Assembly: GCA_030323885.1 (NCBI GenBank)
Contig: CM059196.1
Location: 43,423,798 to 43,487,797, forward strand
Direction of reading: 5' to 3'
Length of the DNA stretch: 64,000 nucleotides
Origin: Branchipolynoe longqiensis
Lineage: Eukaryota; Annelida; Polychaeta; Phyllodocida; Polynoidae
A program made the translations under genes and the position numbers. The notes beneath the pieces are model-generated. The model saw only the letters and a program-made list of their open reading frames with translations. It was not told where the DNA came from and ran no database searches. Below are positions 20,463-30,926 of this stretch, one piece after another (the first letter of the stretch is position 1; each line of letters opens with the position of its first letter).

Positions 20463-20470
20463 TATATATA
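20235..20470. repeat. G-rich stretch, SINE-1 tail fragments and (TA)n
   Basis: 20235-20325 is G-rich with many GGGG runs, so a G-quadruplex is possible. Two short minus-strand SINE-1 tails (CTTAACGTCCTAGCAACACC) lie at about 20326 and 20377. (TA)n follows at 20411-20460. Confidence 0.6.
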
Positions 20471-20604
20471 TACACGCACATCTATACATACTTAGGTTCA
20501 GAGTCTAATTGCACATGGGATTCAAACCCCACACTGTCCCGTGGCGTACCACTATGCTGGACACTGAACTTCTAATTGTACTGTATTGACACAGACTTGC
20601 TTAA

Positions 20605-20953
20605 AGTTGCATAGTCCGATGAAAACATCAAATTTTCAAAATCAAAACACTCATCTAGACTTAAATCTACATATTCAACATAGATACTGGTGCACTTATT
20701 AAGCATTTTTTTGCTGCGTAAAAAAATCATAATAAGTCAATTTAATAGAATGTATCCCCACTGAAGTCTATGGTGCCAGAGTTTTGGCGTGCTTGCCAAA
20801 GTTGATTTGGCATACATTGATGTTAAATATCCACAAAGTTAGCCATTTAAAATAAAAGTTACTTCAAACTAAACTACAGTATACTATAATGATTAGCATA
20901 ATGTATTTATCTCAGAAAATTGTAGAAATTCAAAAGCATCGGACTATGCAACT
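20605..20953 (+). mobile_element. TTAA-type MITE, complete (M3)
   Basis: 349 bp with terminal inverted repeats AGTTGCATAGTCCGATG, flanked by TTAA on both sides (20601-20604 and 20954-20957). No coding capacity. This is the best reference copy of the M family in the window. Confidence 0.8.
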
Positions 20954-20957
20954 TTAA

Positions 20958-23004
20958 TGTATCATGTATATTGCATTATACAAGTATAAATGCTAGGGAA
21001 CATATACATATCACTATTATTCCTCCGTATGCGCCCTGGTGGAGTGCCCCTCCCCCATCTGATGGGGTAATTGTATGCGGGTGCCCCCCCCCCCCTCGCG
21101 CTGCACACACTGGAGGAATTATATATATATATATATATATGTGTATATATATACTTTGTGTATATGTATATTTGTTTGTTTATTTTCTGTGAATGGTACA
21201 TATATTTGTGAATGCTACATAATATACCAATTACATAATACATAGGTATATATAATACATTTTAGTCTAACAATTACATAATATATGTGTATATATATTA
21301 TGTGATTGTTAGAATAAGGAGCATTCACAAAATTCATTTAAAAAAGCAACCCAGAGTGTACAAAAAAAAAAGATGCACCCATGTGAGGCGCAGAAGAAGG
21401 AAGAAAACCAAGTGAACACAGTTAAAACTTTCTCTTCTTATTGAATAAATACATTAATAATTTCTTTTTTCACAAACATATTGGATATGGCGGTGATGGT
21501 ATTTTATTTAGTGTGTGTTTTTGGTGGACGTTTTTGTGTGTGTTAACTTGTTTGTAATAGCCGTACAGATCATGCAAATGCACATTCTAACATTGCTATT
21601 AAGTTCTCCTCATCGATGCTAGAAATTATGTCATAAGCATTAATACATTATATCATATGAATTAATACATTGAGGGTTAATTGTAAACGCATGGACTATA
21701 TTCGCATAAAGCGTTAAAAAAAATTAACTGTTAATCAAATGTTGGTTTAATTATTCGGCACTCAATTATATCAACACAGACAGGTTGCAATACAAGGGCT
21801 TTGTATACAAAATGTTACGCTTATAGACTTATATATTAAATAGAATTAATCAAACTAAACAATAATTTATCAAACTGAAGGCGTGCCGTGTATTAATTAA
21901 GAGTCATTAGATTGAATATTAATTGATTAACACGAACATTCTCTCGCTATGACTTCATACCATTTTGTAAGATAATAATTAAATAGGCTTAAACAGGCGT
22001 CACAACCTAGAAATTATGCTTGGATAAATTTAGAATCTGCGGTTCAAATTTGCTTAGGGAAGTTTATTTAATAAAATCTTGAAAATAGTTATCCAGGGGG
22101 AAAGGGGGGTAAAAGAAAATATAAAATATTAGAGCCGGTTTGCGACTGTTTGAATATATCTGCTGAAGAGAAAGGCTTTTCTTGTTCGGTTTTCTTGCTA
22201 TGCGTCACATACTATTATATATCAACCAAAATTACTTTGGCAATTCACAAATATACAAAGCGGCTTTGTTTACACACTGGTTATTTTAATGTATGAAAGT
22301 ATAGCGATTGTACTTTACAGAGAAGTTGTTGACATTGTATGACTGACATAGCAACGTTGATTAGGGTCTGATTTGGATTGTTCGGATCCGTACAGTGCTC
22401 ACAGACTTAAAAAGAATCTGGTGAATTCTTTCTCTCTGACTCACAGAAGTAACAAATAAACATAGCGCGTTTTGGTCATCATCATCATCATCATCATCAT
22501 CATCACCATCATCTTCCTCTTCGTCAGCACCACCATCATCAACACCATCGCAATAATAAACAGATATACACAATATATAAGGGCACACGACACCTACAGA
22601 TAATTAGGTCAGCATAATAAAATAATCCAGATATTTTTATATCTATACTTCTTCGAACATGGATATTATATTCAGAAACACAGTACACAGCAAAAAATAT
22701 ATATATAAATATAAATATATATTCTTCTATTTGGCGAAAAGAAAAATATATCTTCCAATGGTTTTTGATCATTTAGAATAAACATTCCTCCTCCCATCAC
22801 AAGAATTGATAGGGTTTTACATTTGTGACAAAACATCTAAAACGGGGGCTTCAATGGACAATACAAAGTGCACTTGAGCGAAAATAAGCAGTCCAATACT
22901 ACGAATAGATCCAGTTCAATTCGACATTTCCGAAAGAGCTACAACAAATGCGAACAGATTGATCAAATAGAGGCTTTTGCAAAGACTCAAGGAACACATA
23001 TTAC
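20958..23004. other. AT-rich intergenic DNA
   Basis: No gene is recognised. Contents: (TA)n at about 21120-21145, a C-run at 21086-21096, and a (TCA)n microsatellite at about 22476-22515. Confidence 0.5.
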
Positions 23005-23008
23005 TTAA

Positions 23009-23374
23009 AGTTGCACATTCCGACGGTTTTGAGCTTCAGCCATATTTTTCTCGTTATCAGGTAAATACAGTTGGTTGATCGGTTTACTGTACTTTGCTTC
23101 TGATTGGAGTAACTCCTATTATAAAATGGCCAACTTTGGAGATATTTGAAGTGAAAACATGCAACATAGTTTTGGTGTGCATACTGAAATGATGGATATC
23201 ATAGACGGGCCTGAATAGCAACAGTAACAGGTTCTATTAGGTTGACTTAACATTCCTTCAATGCAGCAATAAATGTTTAATAAGTGCATCAGTATCTACG
23301 TTGGAAGTGTATGGTCAAATGTAGGCAAGTGCTTTGATTTAGAAAATGTTTCGATTTCATCGGATTATGCAACT
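23009..23374 (-). mobile_element. TTAA-type MITE, complete (M4)
   Basis: About 366 bp, reverse orientation relative to M3. TTAA duplications lie at 23005-23008 and 23375-23378, with diverged terminal inverted repeats. Confidence 0.75.
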
Positions 23375-23570
23375 TTAACTAATTTTTGTATGTTTTTTTT
23401 TATTTGTACAAAAGACATTTGATTCGGCTGGCTAGTCTGATTTGCACAGCTACAGTTCCGGTACAATGCGAGGAAGACATTCTGGTTTACCCTCTAATCA
23501 AAATCCTCCACCCCTAAAAAGAGATCATTATAGAAACCTAGGCCTGGTCAAACAAATGACTTTAAAATGT

Positions 23571-23650
23571 AGCCTGGCGTTCAGCATTACTAGGATAAGT
23601 CAAGGAGCTGTGAAATGAGGAAGATCAATTGTTCGCAATTGTTAACTTCC
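23571..23650 (+). mobile_element. SINE-1 fragment
   Basis: Body block GGCGTTCAGCATTACTAGGA, diverged, without head or tail. Confidence 0.45.
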
Positions 23651-23977
23651 CCTGCTTAATCAATAAATGTAACAATAACAACAAAAATACTATTCGGTCA
23701 TAGCCATTCAGAGAGTAACATAACACTGCCTGTCTAATTTATGTGTCTATGTGTGTTCTTTTCCTTCCGATTATTCCTTGCTCAAAAGCTGTATTAAATA
23801 TGTGAAGGGTGGAGAACCAACCCCTTTCGGAAGTGCGCAGATAATTGCACAAACATCCTTATTTTGCGACTGATGTTTGCATGCAGAAGGCTTGGACCAG
23901 CTGATCCTAGCCCCCTTTGCTACATTGTGTCACACTATGCTTTTGATTATTAATTTGTCTCTTAATAAATTAGTTTT

Positions 23978-23983
23978 TTTATT
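23978..23983 (-). terminator. candidate polyadenylation signal
   Basis: AATAAA on the minus strand lies about 77 bp beyond the stop codon of the CBM14-like gene. Confidence 0.4.
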
Positions 23984-24059
23984 ATTAATATTTTATCTTC
24001 CTTCAGCGGTCCCCGGTTACCCAGCCAGTGCGACGCCCCCTCTGGTGGCGAACTCTGCC

Positions 24060-25495
24060 TTAGTACTGCTGTGGGCGGTACATTCCTTGCGTTGCGGCAG
24101 GCTGGCCGGTAGGGAATGGCCGCTGCCGCTGCCGCTGTTGTGGCTGCTGCTGTGGCTGCTGCTGTGGCTGGTTGTTACTCACACCCTGGAAGTGGGACTT
24201 GGTGTAGCTGGAGCCAACCTGGTAACCTTGGTTCTGGTTCCGATTCTGGTTGTTGTTGTTGATGCTGTTGTATCCTGACACCTCATTGTTAGCGGAAGCA
24301 GCCACCTGGTAGGGGTTCTGGTACTGGGACTGCGGGCGTACTGGGGGCGTGGCCGGGTACTGGGGGCGTGGCCTGGCCGACTGATAGTGTCCTTGGTTAC
24401 CGGCTGCCGGCAGCTGCGAGTACGACTTGGGCGAGCTGCGTCCGTGAGGGGGCCCGTAAGGGGCGCCGCGATGGGCCCCGTAAGGGGCTCCCTGCTGTTG
24501 CCCCCGGTGCTGGTGCATGCGCTGGTTGTTATGGTTGCCATTATCACCACCACCATCGCGACCACCACGTCTGCTCCCGGAAAATTCGACGGGTGCTCCT
24601 GGGTAGCGTAGGTTTTCAGGAGCGCTTGGGTACCTGATGCCTTTCGGCGGAGACGGGTAGGAGAAATCCTTGGGGCCGGATGGGTAGTTGATGCTGTTCG
24701 GGGTCCGGTAGGAGTTTCCACCGCCGTAGCCTCCCGCCTTGTTCGAGTACTGCTCATTCCGCTGGTACTTGCCGTGGTAAGAAGACTTCCTCGGGTAGGC
24801 GGAGGATGCTGGGTGGTAGCTGGAACCCTGGTGGTAGGACCGTTGTTTCCTCTGCGGGTAGGACTCACCCGATTGCTGTGGGTAGTTTGAGTAGGACAGC
24901 TTTCTGGGCGGGTAAGACTGGTCTGGCGGTGATCGGTACCCGTCCTTCGTCGGCTCTGCTTCGGATGTCATGTCAGTCGAACCCTTCTTGAAGTCCATAT
25001 GGTCCGGGTGGTCAAAGCCGAATGAGTCATAGTTGGAGTCGATACCGTTGTGTCCCATTTGCTGGTAGGACGGCCTGAGCGACGACCGGCTGTGGTGCGA
25101 CGGCCGGTGGGGATGGAATTGTTTCATGGACGGCCTCCTCCCGTACCTGCTAGACCTCCGGGACCCTCCTCGTCGCCTGGAGGAGGAGGAGGAGGAGTAA
25201 CTTCCACGGGAGTAGCCGGAGCCCCTGCCCGTGCTGTGACCGCGTGATCTCCCCGTGTCGTAGGAGCTCTGCTTCTGGCGTCGGCGGCCGTAGCCTGAGC
25301 TGACCTTCTTACGGTAGCCGTACGAGTGGCTCGGCTCACTGTAGCCATGGTCACCCCGCAGCCCATAACCGCTGCTTGGACGGAAAGAGTCGAAGGAGTC
25401 AAAGGAGTCGAAGGAGTCGAAGCTGTCAGAGGACTGGCGCCGTGGGGCGTGGTGCGACGACCCGTAGAAGTTGCCATGGTAACTCCTCACTCGAG
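24060..25495 (-). CDS. terminal exon, Tyr/Ser/Gln/Gly-rich tail
   Basis: Open for 478 codons after a phase-1 acceptor (TTTTGACAG). Features in order: a basic YHGNFYGSS start, SFDSFDSFDSFDSF, SGYGRRR/RGSYSSSSSS Arg-Ser-rich stretches, a mid-section with YPQR/YPRK/YPSAP motifs spaced every 6-15 residues, HRGQQQGAPYG, then PQQQPQQQPQQRQRQRPF and a final RPQQY. No cysteines were noticed. Composition is unlike a globular protein. Confidence 0.7.
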
Positions 25496-26609
25496 CTGTC
25501 AAAAGGAGTGAAAAGGATTACTGTGTGGATTACTTGTTGAGATGGGCTGCCTGGTAAAATGCATTAAGGAGTTAGTTTCTTTTGTGTTGTTGCTATGATT
25601 CACAAACTATATTACAATACAATTCAAGAATACAAGAATACTAAGACACGTCAGTGCTACAATACAACTGTGTGGATTCCTTGTTCAGCCTGTGCTGCCT
25701 GGTAAAATATACTAAGTAGTGATGTTCCATTTTGTTGTTGCTATGCTTCATAGACTTTAGCCGTGTTTACACGGGCGAGTTAAAACGGCTCATATAATGC
25801 GCCTTGCCTAGTTCGCCTCACATTCGCCGTGTAAACAGGACTCTGAGGGGGATTAGGGCTGATTCGCTTCATATGATTCACTTTATGTAAACCACCTTGC
25901 TAGGTGGTTTATATGAAGCAATTCCGCTGGTTCCCAGGCGGGGATAGTGCTTGCCGGCCACATGCCCAGCTGTAACTATCGCTGGTGCCCGGCAGTGTTA
26001 GGGACCGATTAGGCCGAAATCTATTGAATGCGATCATATTTAACAGAATTACATACTCAAATAATGAAATTTAATTAAATTAACCCTAAATTAAAAGCGA
26101 TATTAACATAGCAGCTGCATCGGCGTCGAATCGCCGAGTGTAAACTAAACAAATATAGCAGTGCTTGCCGGCTACAGGCGGAACTAAGGCTGCTGGTTCC
26201 CAGCGCCGAAACACTTTCAAACTCACTTCGTGTAAACGCGCCGCTACTTCGCTTCATATGAATCGCTTTGTCTAATTCGCTTCACAATTGCCCGTGTAAA
26301 CACGGCTTATATTAGAACATAACACAATAATACAATACTACAATCCCCGTTAGTGCTACACTACAAGTACTGCCTCACCTGGACATTTGCCGCCGTAGTG
26401 CTGCGTGCACACCTTGCTGGGGTTCAGCTTGTGCTGGCCCTGCTTGTAGGCGTTGCTAGGCACGGCCGTGCCTGGGGCACAGGGCATTATCCGCGCGAAC
26501 AGCTGGGTGCGGCCATAGGAATCCTTCCACGGCTCGTGTCCATAGTCACACACCAGGTAGCTGCACCGGTTGTACGGGTGCAGCAGGAAGTCACCGATCT
26601 TCTCACAGC
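24060..26609 (-). CDS. CBM14-like chitin-binding protein with long low-complexity C-terminus (two 3' exons)
   Basis: Two exons are visible: 26609-26379 (231 bp) and 25495-24060 (1436 bp, ending in a stop at 24062-24060). The acceptors are polypyrimidine-CAG and the donor is GTGAGG. Introns are phase 1 on both sides of the first exon, so the Cys-rich exon is a symmetric module. It encodes a six-cysteine domain: GCEKIGDFLLHPYNRC, SYLVCDYG, RIMPCAPGTAVPS, NPSKVC, GGKC. This resembles a peritrophin-A/CBM14 chitin-binding domain, though the C2-C3 spacing (4) is one short of usual. The C-terminal 478 codons are Ser, Tyr, Gln, Arg and Gly-rich, with DSF iterations near the start and poly-Gln/Asn near the end. 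Signal peptide and upstream exons are not identified. I infer a secreted matrix protein, for example cuticle, mucus or shell; the function is unknown. Confidence 0.65.
25519..25757. repeat. intronic tandem duplication, about 150 bp
   Basis: CTGTGTGGATTACTTGTTGA...CTGCCTGGTAAAAT (25520 on) recurs diverged at about 25668 on. The second copy was hit by element E3 and the first shows the uninterrupted site. Confidence 0.6.
25760..26306. mobile_element. TIR element in the CBM14-like gene's intron (E3)
   Basis: 547 bp. The ends GCCGTGTTTACACGGGC are perfect inverted copies, flanked by TTA (25757-25759 and 26307-26309). Iterated CGCTTCATATGAAT-type words lie near both ends. The core (about 26010-26095) is shared with element E7 at 50765, whose ends are unrelated. 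Confidence 0.75.
26379..26609 (-). CDS. Cys-rich CBM14-like exon
   Basis: Chosen borders: acceptor CCCGTCAG after a long pyrimidine tract, donor CCAG/GTGAGG. An alternative acceptor (GATCTGCAG) lies about 21 bp upstream and would add about seven residues in the same frame. Confidence 0.65.
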
Positions 26610-26677
26610 CTGACGGGAAGACAATGGGAATGGGCTGCAGATCTGGTCAGCGTACATTTATTTACAAGCACGGGGAA

Positions 26678-26830
26678 GGGAATGAGGAAGGGATGAGGGG
26701 AGGAGAGGATGGAGGGGAGGGAAGGGAGGGGGGAGGAGGGCGGAATGAAGAGGAATGGTGAAGGGAAGGAATGATTAAGGGAGGAGTGGAGGAGGGAAGG
26801 AAAGGAGAAGGGAGTGAGGAATGAAGTGAT
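26678..26830. repeat. GA-rich simple repeat
   Basis: Purine-only GGGAGGA/GGAATGA-type tract. Confidence 0.8.
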
Positions 26831-26871
26831 TGTACTAATTCACTATTATTTGGATTGGGGATAGCAAACAA

Positions 26872-26988
26872 AAGGAAACATATCTAGAGTAGCACTCGAA
26901 CCCATTTTCTGCCATTCATACCCTCATTTAGATGGCATCTGTCCATGTGGCATTTCACCTTGATGCGTGAGAGCAACTCACTACACTC
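26872..26988 (-). mobile_element. SINE-3 fragment
   Basis: Read on the minus strand it contains GGGTTCGAGTGCTACTCTAG (B-box side of the SINE-3 head) and the upstream SINE-3 block. Confidence 0.5.
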
Positions 26989-27273
26989 ATCCTCCTGGAA
27001 TCGTAAGTTTCAAACTTACAATATTCAGATGGCGCACTTCCATTACATGGAGTACAAAGCATTTATGTGAAATATAAACACATTATATTAATATTATTAA
27101 TGGAGTGCCAGTAGCGTCTCATCTACCGAACGCTACTATCGCCCGAACCGCTGATGGCAGTGGCCTGGGCGACTTGGGTTTGCACGCAGGGTGGCAAACC
27201 CACCACGAGTAGCCGCCGAGCGGGCACGAGCACCACTATCGCCATCACTCCCATTGGAAATTTTGACCATAAG
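26989..27273 (+). repeat. direct repeat, copy A
   Basis: About 285 bp from CTCACTACACTCATCCTCCT to GAAATTTTGACCATAAG, highly similar to 28077-28353. The GC-rich core (27130-27250) is best conserved. Confidence 0.8.
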
Positions 27274-28076
27274 AAATAAACGGTAGGCTAGAAATGTTGG
27301 CCAGCCAGAGTTAACGTTCTCAACCAAATAATTGTGTATGTGCTATGTATCATGGAGTCTCAATTAATACAAATATTATTATCTACTATTGTATTATATC
27401 TATATTCCCTTCGTGGGATTCGAACCCACAACCCCAAACCCTGCGCGCTGGGTCATGCCCGCGGGAAGTGACTGATGGATCGGCCGCTGATTGGCTGCTA
27501 CTGAGCAGGGTGGGAGTCGCGTACCCCCCACCCCCCCCCCCCCCCCCCCCCCCCACCTGCAACGGTCGTCTAGGTATATCGACCATTTGCCTATAATATC
27601 TAGCTTAAAGATTTATTTTTTGAATAAATGAGTAGGTCTATTAGGGGCAAGCCAGAGTGCTACTCAATCCAACTACTGTGTCTCGTGTCTTAATGACTAA
27701 TAATATACACAGGGTAGGTTGAACACCCTGCAATGCTCTGCAGGTATGGCATCCTGGTCACGGCACTAGTGTCATGGGGGTGTTGCAAACAAAGGGAAAC
27801 ATCACGCTTAGCGTCCTTCGGAACTCAATAGCTCTTTCCAGTTTCAGTTTAGATCAGATAGTTGCAACTTCACACCATTAGTTATATATAACAATGGCAC
27901 TGTAATGCCTCTTTTCAGCAGCCTGTGTAATCAGTGAATCCCTGTCATGTGCAAGGAACTCTTCAATGTGCAACTTTGGTTTGTCTCATTTGATTGTTCC
28001 TGCGATGACAGGACACTTGTGCTATGTCAGGACAGCATTGAATGCAGAGTTTTCATTTGAAGATGTGATATATGTG
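27274..28076. repeat. spacer between direct repeats: poly-C run and SINE-3 fragment
   Basis: Holds a near-pure C run of about 30 nt (27527-27554), which could form an i-motif or, on the other strand, a G-quadruplex. A minus-strand SINE-3 fragment lies at about 27700-27790 (CATCCTGGTCACGGCACTAG). No gene is seen. Confidence 0.6.
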
Positions 28077-28353
28077 CTCACTATACTCATCCTCCTGGAA
28101 TCGTAAGTTTCAAACTTACACTTCCATTACATGGAGTATAAAGCATTTATGTGAAATATAAATACATTATATTAATATTATTAACGGAGTGCCAGTAGCG
28201 TCTCATCCACCGAACGCTACTATCAGCTGAACCGCTGATGGCAGCGGCCTGGGAGACTTGGGTTTGCACGCAGGGTGGCAAACCCACCACGAGTAGCCGC
28301 CGAGCGGGCATGAGCACCACTATCGCTATCACTCCCTTTGGAAATTTTGACCA
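28077..28353 (+). repeat. direct repeat, copy B
   Basis: Second copy of the 26989 segment; it lacks a short ATATTCAGATGGCG-like piece. The two copies are about 1.09 kb apart in the same orientation. Confidence 0.8.
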
Positions 28354-28479
28354 TAAGACCATATGTGCTATCCATTGTATGAATATAAACAAGGGCATCA
28401 CCATCAATTCTTCATGTCCTTGCAACCGCTTTATAATACACACACTATTACATGGTATGAATCACCTTAAACGAGCTGT

Positions 28480-28680
28480 GGAGTCGTTGGTTCCAGCATA
28501 CAATGTTATCTATATTGGCATAGAGTTGAGAAATTGGGAGTGAATGGACAAAAACTCCAAGATGGCAGCCACAGAAAACTCTCGATTCAACTTTTAAAGT
28601 TAATTTAATCAATTATTCAACTCAAAGGTAGTGGGCTATGATAGATAACGGTTGTAATGATATATTCGATAAAATTGAAT
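28480..28680 (+). repeat. single arm of the E12 palindrome family
   Basis: AAGATGGCAGCC, then CAACTCAAAGGTAGTGGGC in the same order as the arms at 10665-11345. Confidence 0.55.
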
Positions 28681-28699
28681 TGCAAAATCATGTGGTTAT

Positions 28700-29150
28700 T
28701 TCCATAATCCAGCCTTCCAACGCTTTTGTAAATGGGTTGTTTAGCGGCCCTGTCACAGAGACAGTGCTGTGCGAGTAACAACACTCGGCCCTGTCCATGC
28801 AGACAATATTTGCTTTTAATAACTTCAGCAGCAGGTATTTTTAGAATCAGCCAGAGTCAGATACTCTATCCAATCTGAATTATTCATCTATTACTACGGA
28901 ACACGTTAATAATAAATTACATAAACATTTATATATACATATATATGTATGTAATTTATATAGGTTTCTAGCAGGGACTGGAACATGGAGTCGAACGCAA
29001 GTAGTGAGGAAAGGAAGCGAGTGGTGGCGCCACCAGTCCCCAAATGGGAAGCTGGGAGAAGTTAATATGTAATCCAAGATGATTGGAGGTTAATATCATA
29101 ACAAGAGAACCTTTCGATTAGTTATATTTTCATAATCCTTATAATCATAT
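28700..29150. other. intergenic, no recognised feature
   Basis: AT-rich unique sequence with a short TATATATG run at about 28935. Confidence 0.4.
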
Positions 29151-29429
29151 ATATTTATGTGCTCTATAATCCAGGCAACGGCAACACGCATCTGACACCC
29201 GCTCCCCGCCCAGCTCGCCTTGTATCTGGAATCATGCTAGCTTAACACTTATCTTGGCAATATGGTATGTCTGAAGGTTTCTGCAACCCGTGTGGTAAAA
29301 TTCATTTGGGCCCGAGGTGCATTTCGGACATGAAATGTGAGGACGCCGAGAGGAAACCACATACGTATAATGCGCAAATTCTCGGCGGTCAAGATGGTGA
29401 CTGCGGGAGAGGTCTCCGACGAATGAGTA

Positions 29430-30255
29430 GTGGAGGATATCAGGAAAGAAGTACAGAGTATGTGCATTGATGAGGAGGAGCGACGCGTGAGGGAGGAAAT
29501 AAGGCTGCTGGAAAGGGATAAGTGGATGTTTGAGCTGGAAAAACGACAGGCTGTGTTAGAGAAAGAAAAGGCGGCCAGGGACACAGTGAAGCCACCACCG
29601 GCCGAGCAGAGCGGAGCAGCTCAGATGGCCGGTCAAGAATTGGGTCACTCAAGTTACGGGGAGGTGTCACGCAGGAGCCGGACACGGCGGCGCAGATCTC
29701 ACTCTAGTAGTGATTCCAGTTCACGCAGCAGGACAAGGAGCACATCCCGGAGACGGAAAAGTAAGTGGTCTTTGAAAAACTATACCGAGGATAAAAAGGA
29801 TGTACGCAAACTGTCAGTGGCCGAGTTGCAAGAGGCATCATCATGCCTGTGGTTCCTGAGCCTGGATGGTGTGACGTGAAAAGATGCCCAAGCCCTGTTC
29901 AGCCACCTCTGGTACATTGCGTCGAAGGCTAAGCATGAGCTGTTCAAAGACACGGCTTACGTTTGATATGACACAGCTGTACGCAAGCTAGCGGAAAGGG
30001 AGAGCTTCACAGCGTTCACTGCAGGGAATGCAGTGGTGAGCCTGATCCACTACGGACATGAGGCTATGCGGGCCAAAGCAAAGAGTGCGACCACTGGGAT
30101 GCCAAAGGGGCTCAAGACATGAGAGTGGAGGCAAGCATGCTTGTTTTCCCTGGAACAAGGAAGTGGGATGTTACAGTAGAGAGGGGGACTGTGGCTTCGG
30201 ACACTGGTGCAGCAAGTGCAGGAGTCGCAGCCACAAGCGCATAAAGTGCACCCGG
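29430..30255 (+). pseudogene. gag-like region of the DIRS-type element
   Basis: Starts with a Glu/Arg/Lys-rich coiled-coil-like block (about 29470-29580), then an Arg-Ser-rich segment (SRTRRRRSHSSSDSSSRSR). It is broken by TGA at 29877 and by further frame changes. Near 30140-30255 a third frame has CFPWNKEVGC, DCGFGHWCSKC and an H-x5-C, the zinc-binding pattern of DIRS-type gag proteins. Confidence 0.55.
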
Positions 30256-30452
30256 GACTGACAGTGCACTGGGACGTGCCACACCGGGACGTGGAAGTAT
30301 GACCCAGATTCGGCCATACCGCGGGAAAACGGTAAGGCGGGGCCAGTGCCCGGAGCGCCCATGCAGACACACGGTCCGGCAGTGGACTCAGCCAGGATAG
30401 TGGCTGTAGCGAGTTTTCAGGTAATGTGGTTCGTGGCGCCTCACTTGACGGC

Positions 30453-30926
30453 GCTGGAGGGCGCCATGGGGACTGTATGGATGTTTGCAACGGAGCGTGG
30501 GGGTCAGTCGAGACACCTGAGCCACGGGGGTGGCTTCCCACACATTGGGAGGTGCTGGATGTAAACAACAATAACAACACGGTGGGCGGGGTGGATGCCC
30601 CGGTGGTCGCGGCAAGGGTGGACACTCTGGGGGGGATCCCCGGCGACCAGCCAGTGGTAGAGCCTGACCACAGAGGAATCCCAGTGTAGGCTGGAGGGTG
30701 CCATCGGGACGGTATGGATGTTTGCAACGGAGCGTGGGGGTCAGTGGAGACGCCCGAGCCAGGGGCCTGGCTTCCTGCACGTGGGGAGGTGCCGGATGTA
30801 AACAACAATAACAACACGATGGGTGGGGCGGACACCCCGGAGGTCACAGCGGGGGTGGACACTCTGGGGGGGGGGGGATCCCCGGCGACCAGCCAGTGGT
30901 AGAGACTCACCACATGGGAACCCCAG
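30453..30926 (+). repeat. 237-bp tandem duplication inside the DIRS-type element
   Basis: Two adjacent units, each containing GTATGGATGTTTGCAACGGA and GTAAACAACAATAACAACAC. The unit is G-rich, and the duplication lies between gag-like and RT regions. Confidence 0.85.

Noticed and set aside
24179..25477. Other frames across the Tyr/Ser/Gln-rich exon on both strands
   Set aside because: The 480-codon minus-strand frame is the only one that joins in phase to the Cys-rich exon and ends with a nearby AATAAA. The others are shadows of the low-complexity coding sequence.
28375..28400. Resemblance of AATATAAACAAGG to the DIRS A2 region (33850)
   Set aside because: Only about 13 identical bases in AT-rich DNA; not enough to call a second DIRS end.
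30050..30913. 287-codon minus-strand frame opposite the DIRS-type element
   Set aside because: Antisense to gag-like and duplicated RT-upstream sequence. The plus strand carries recognisable motifs; the minus frame has none.
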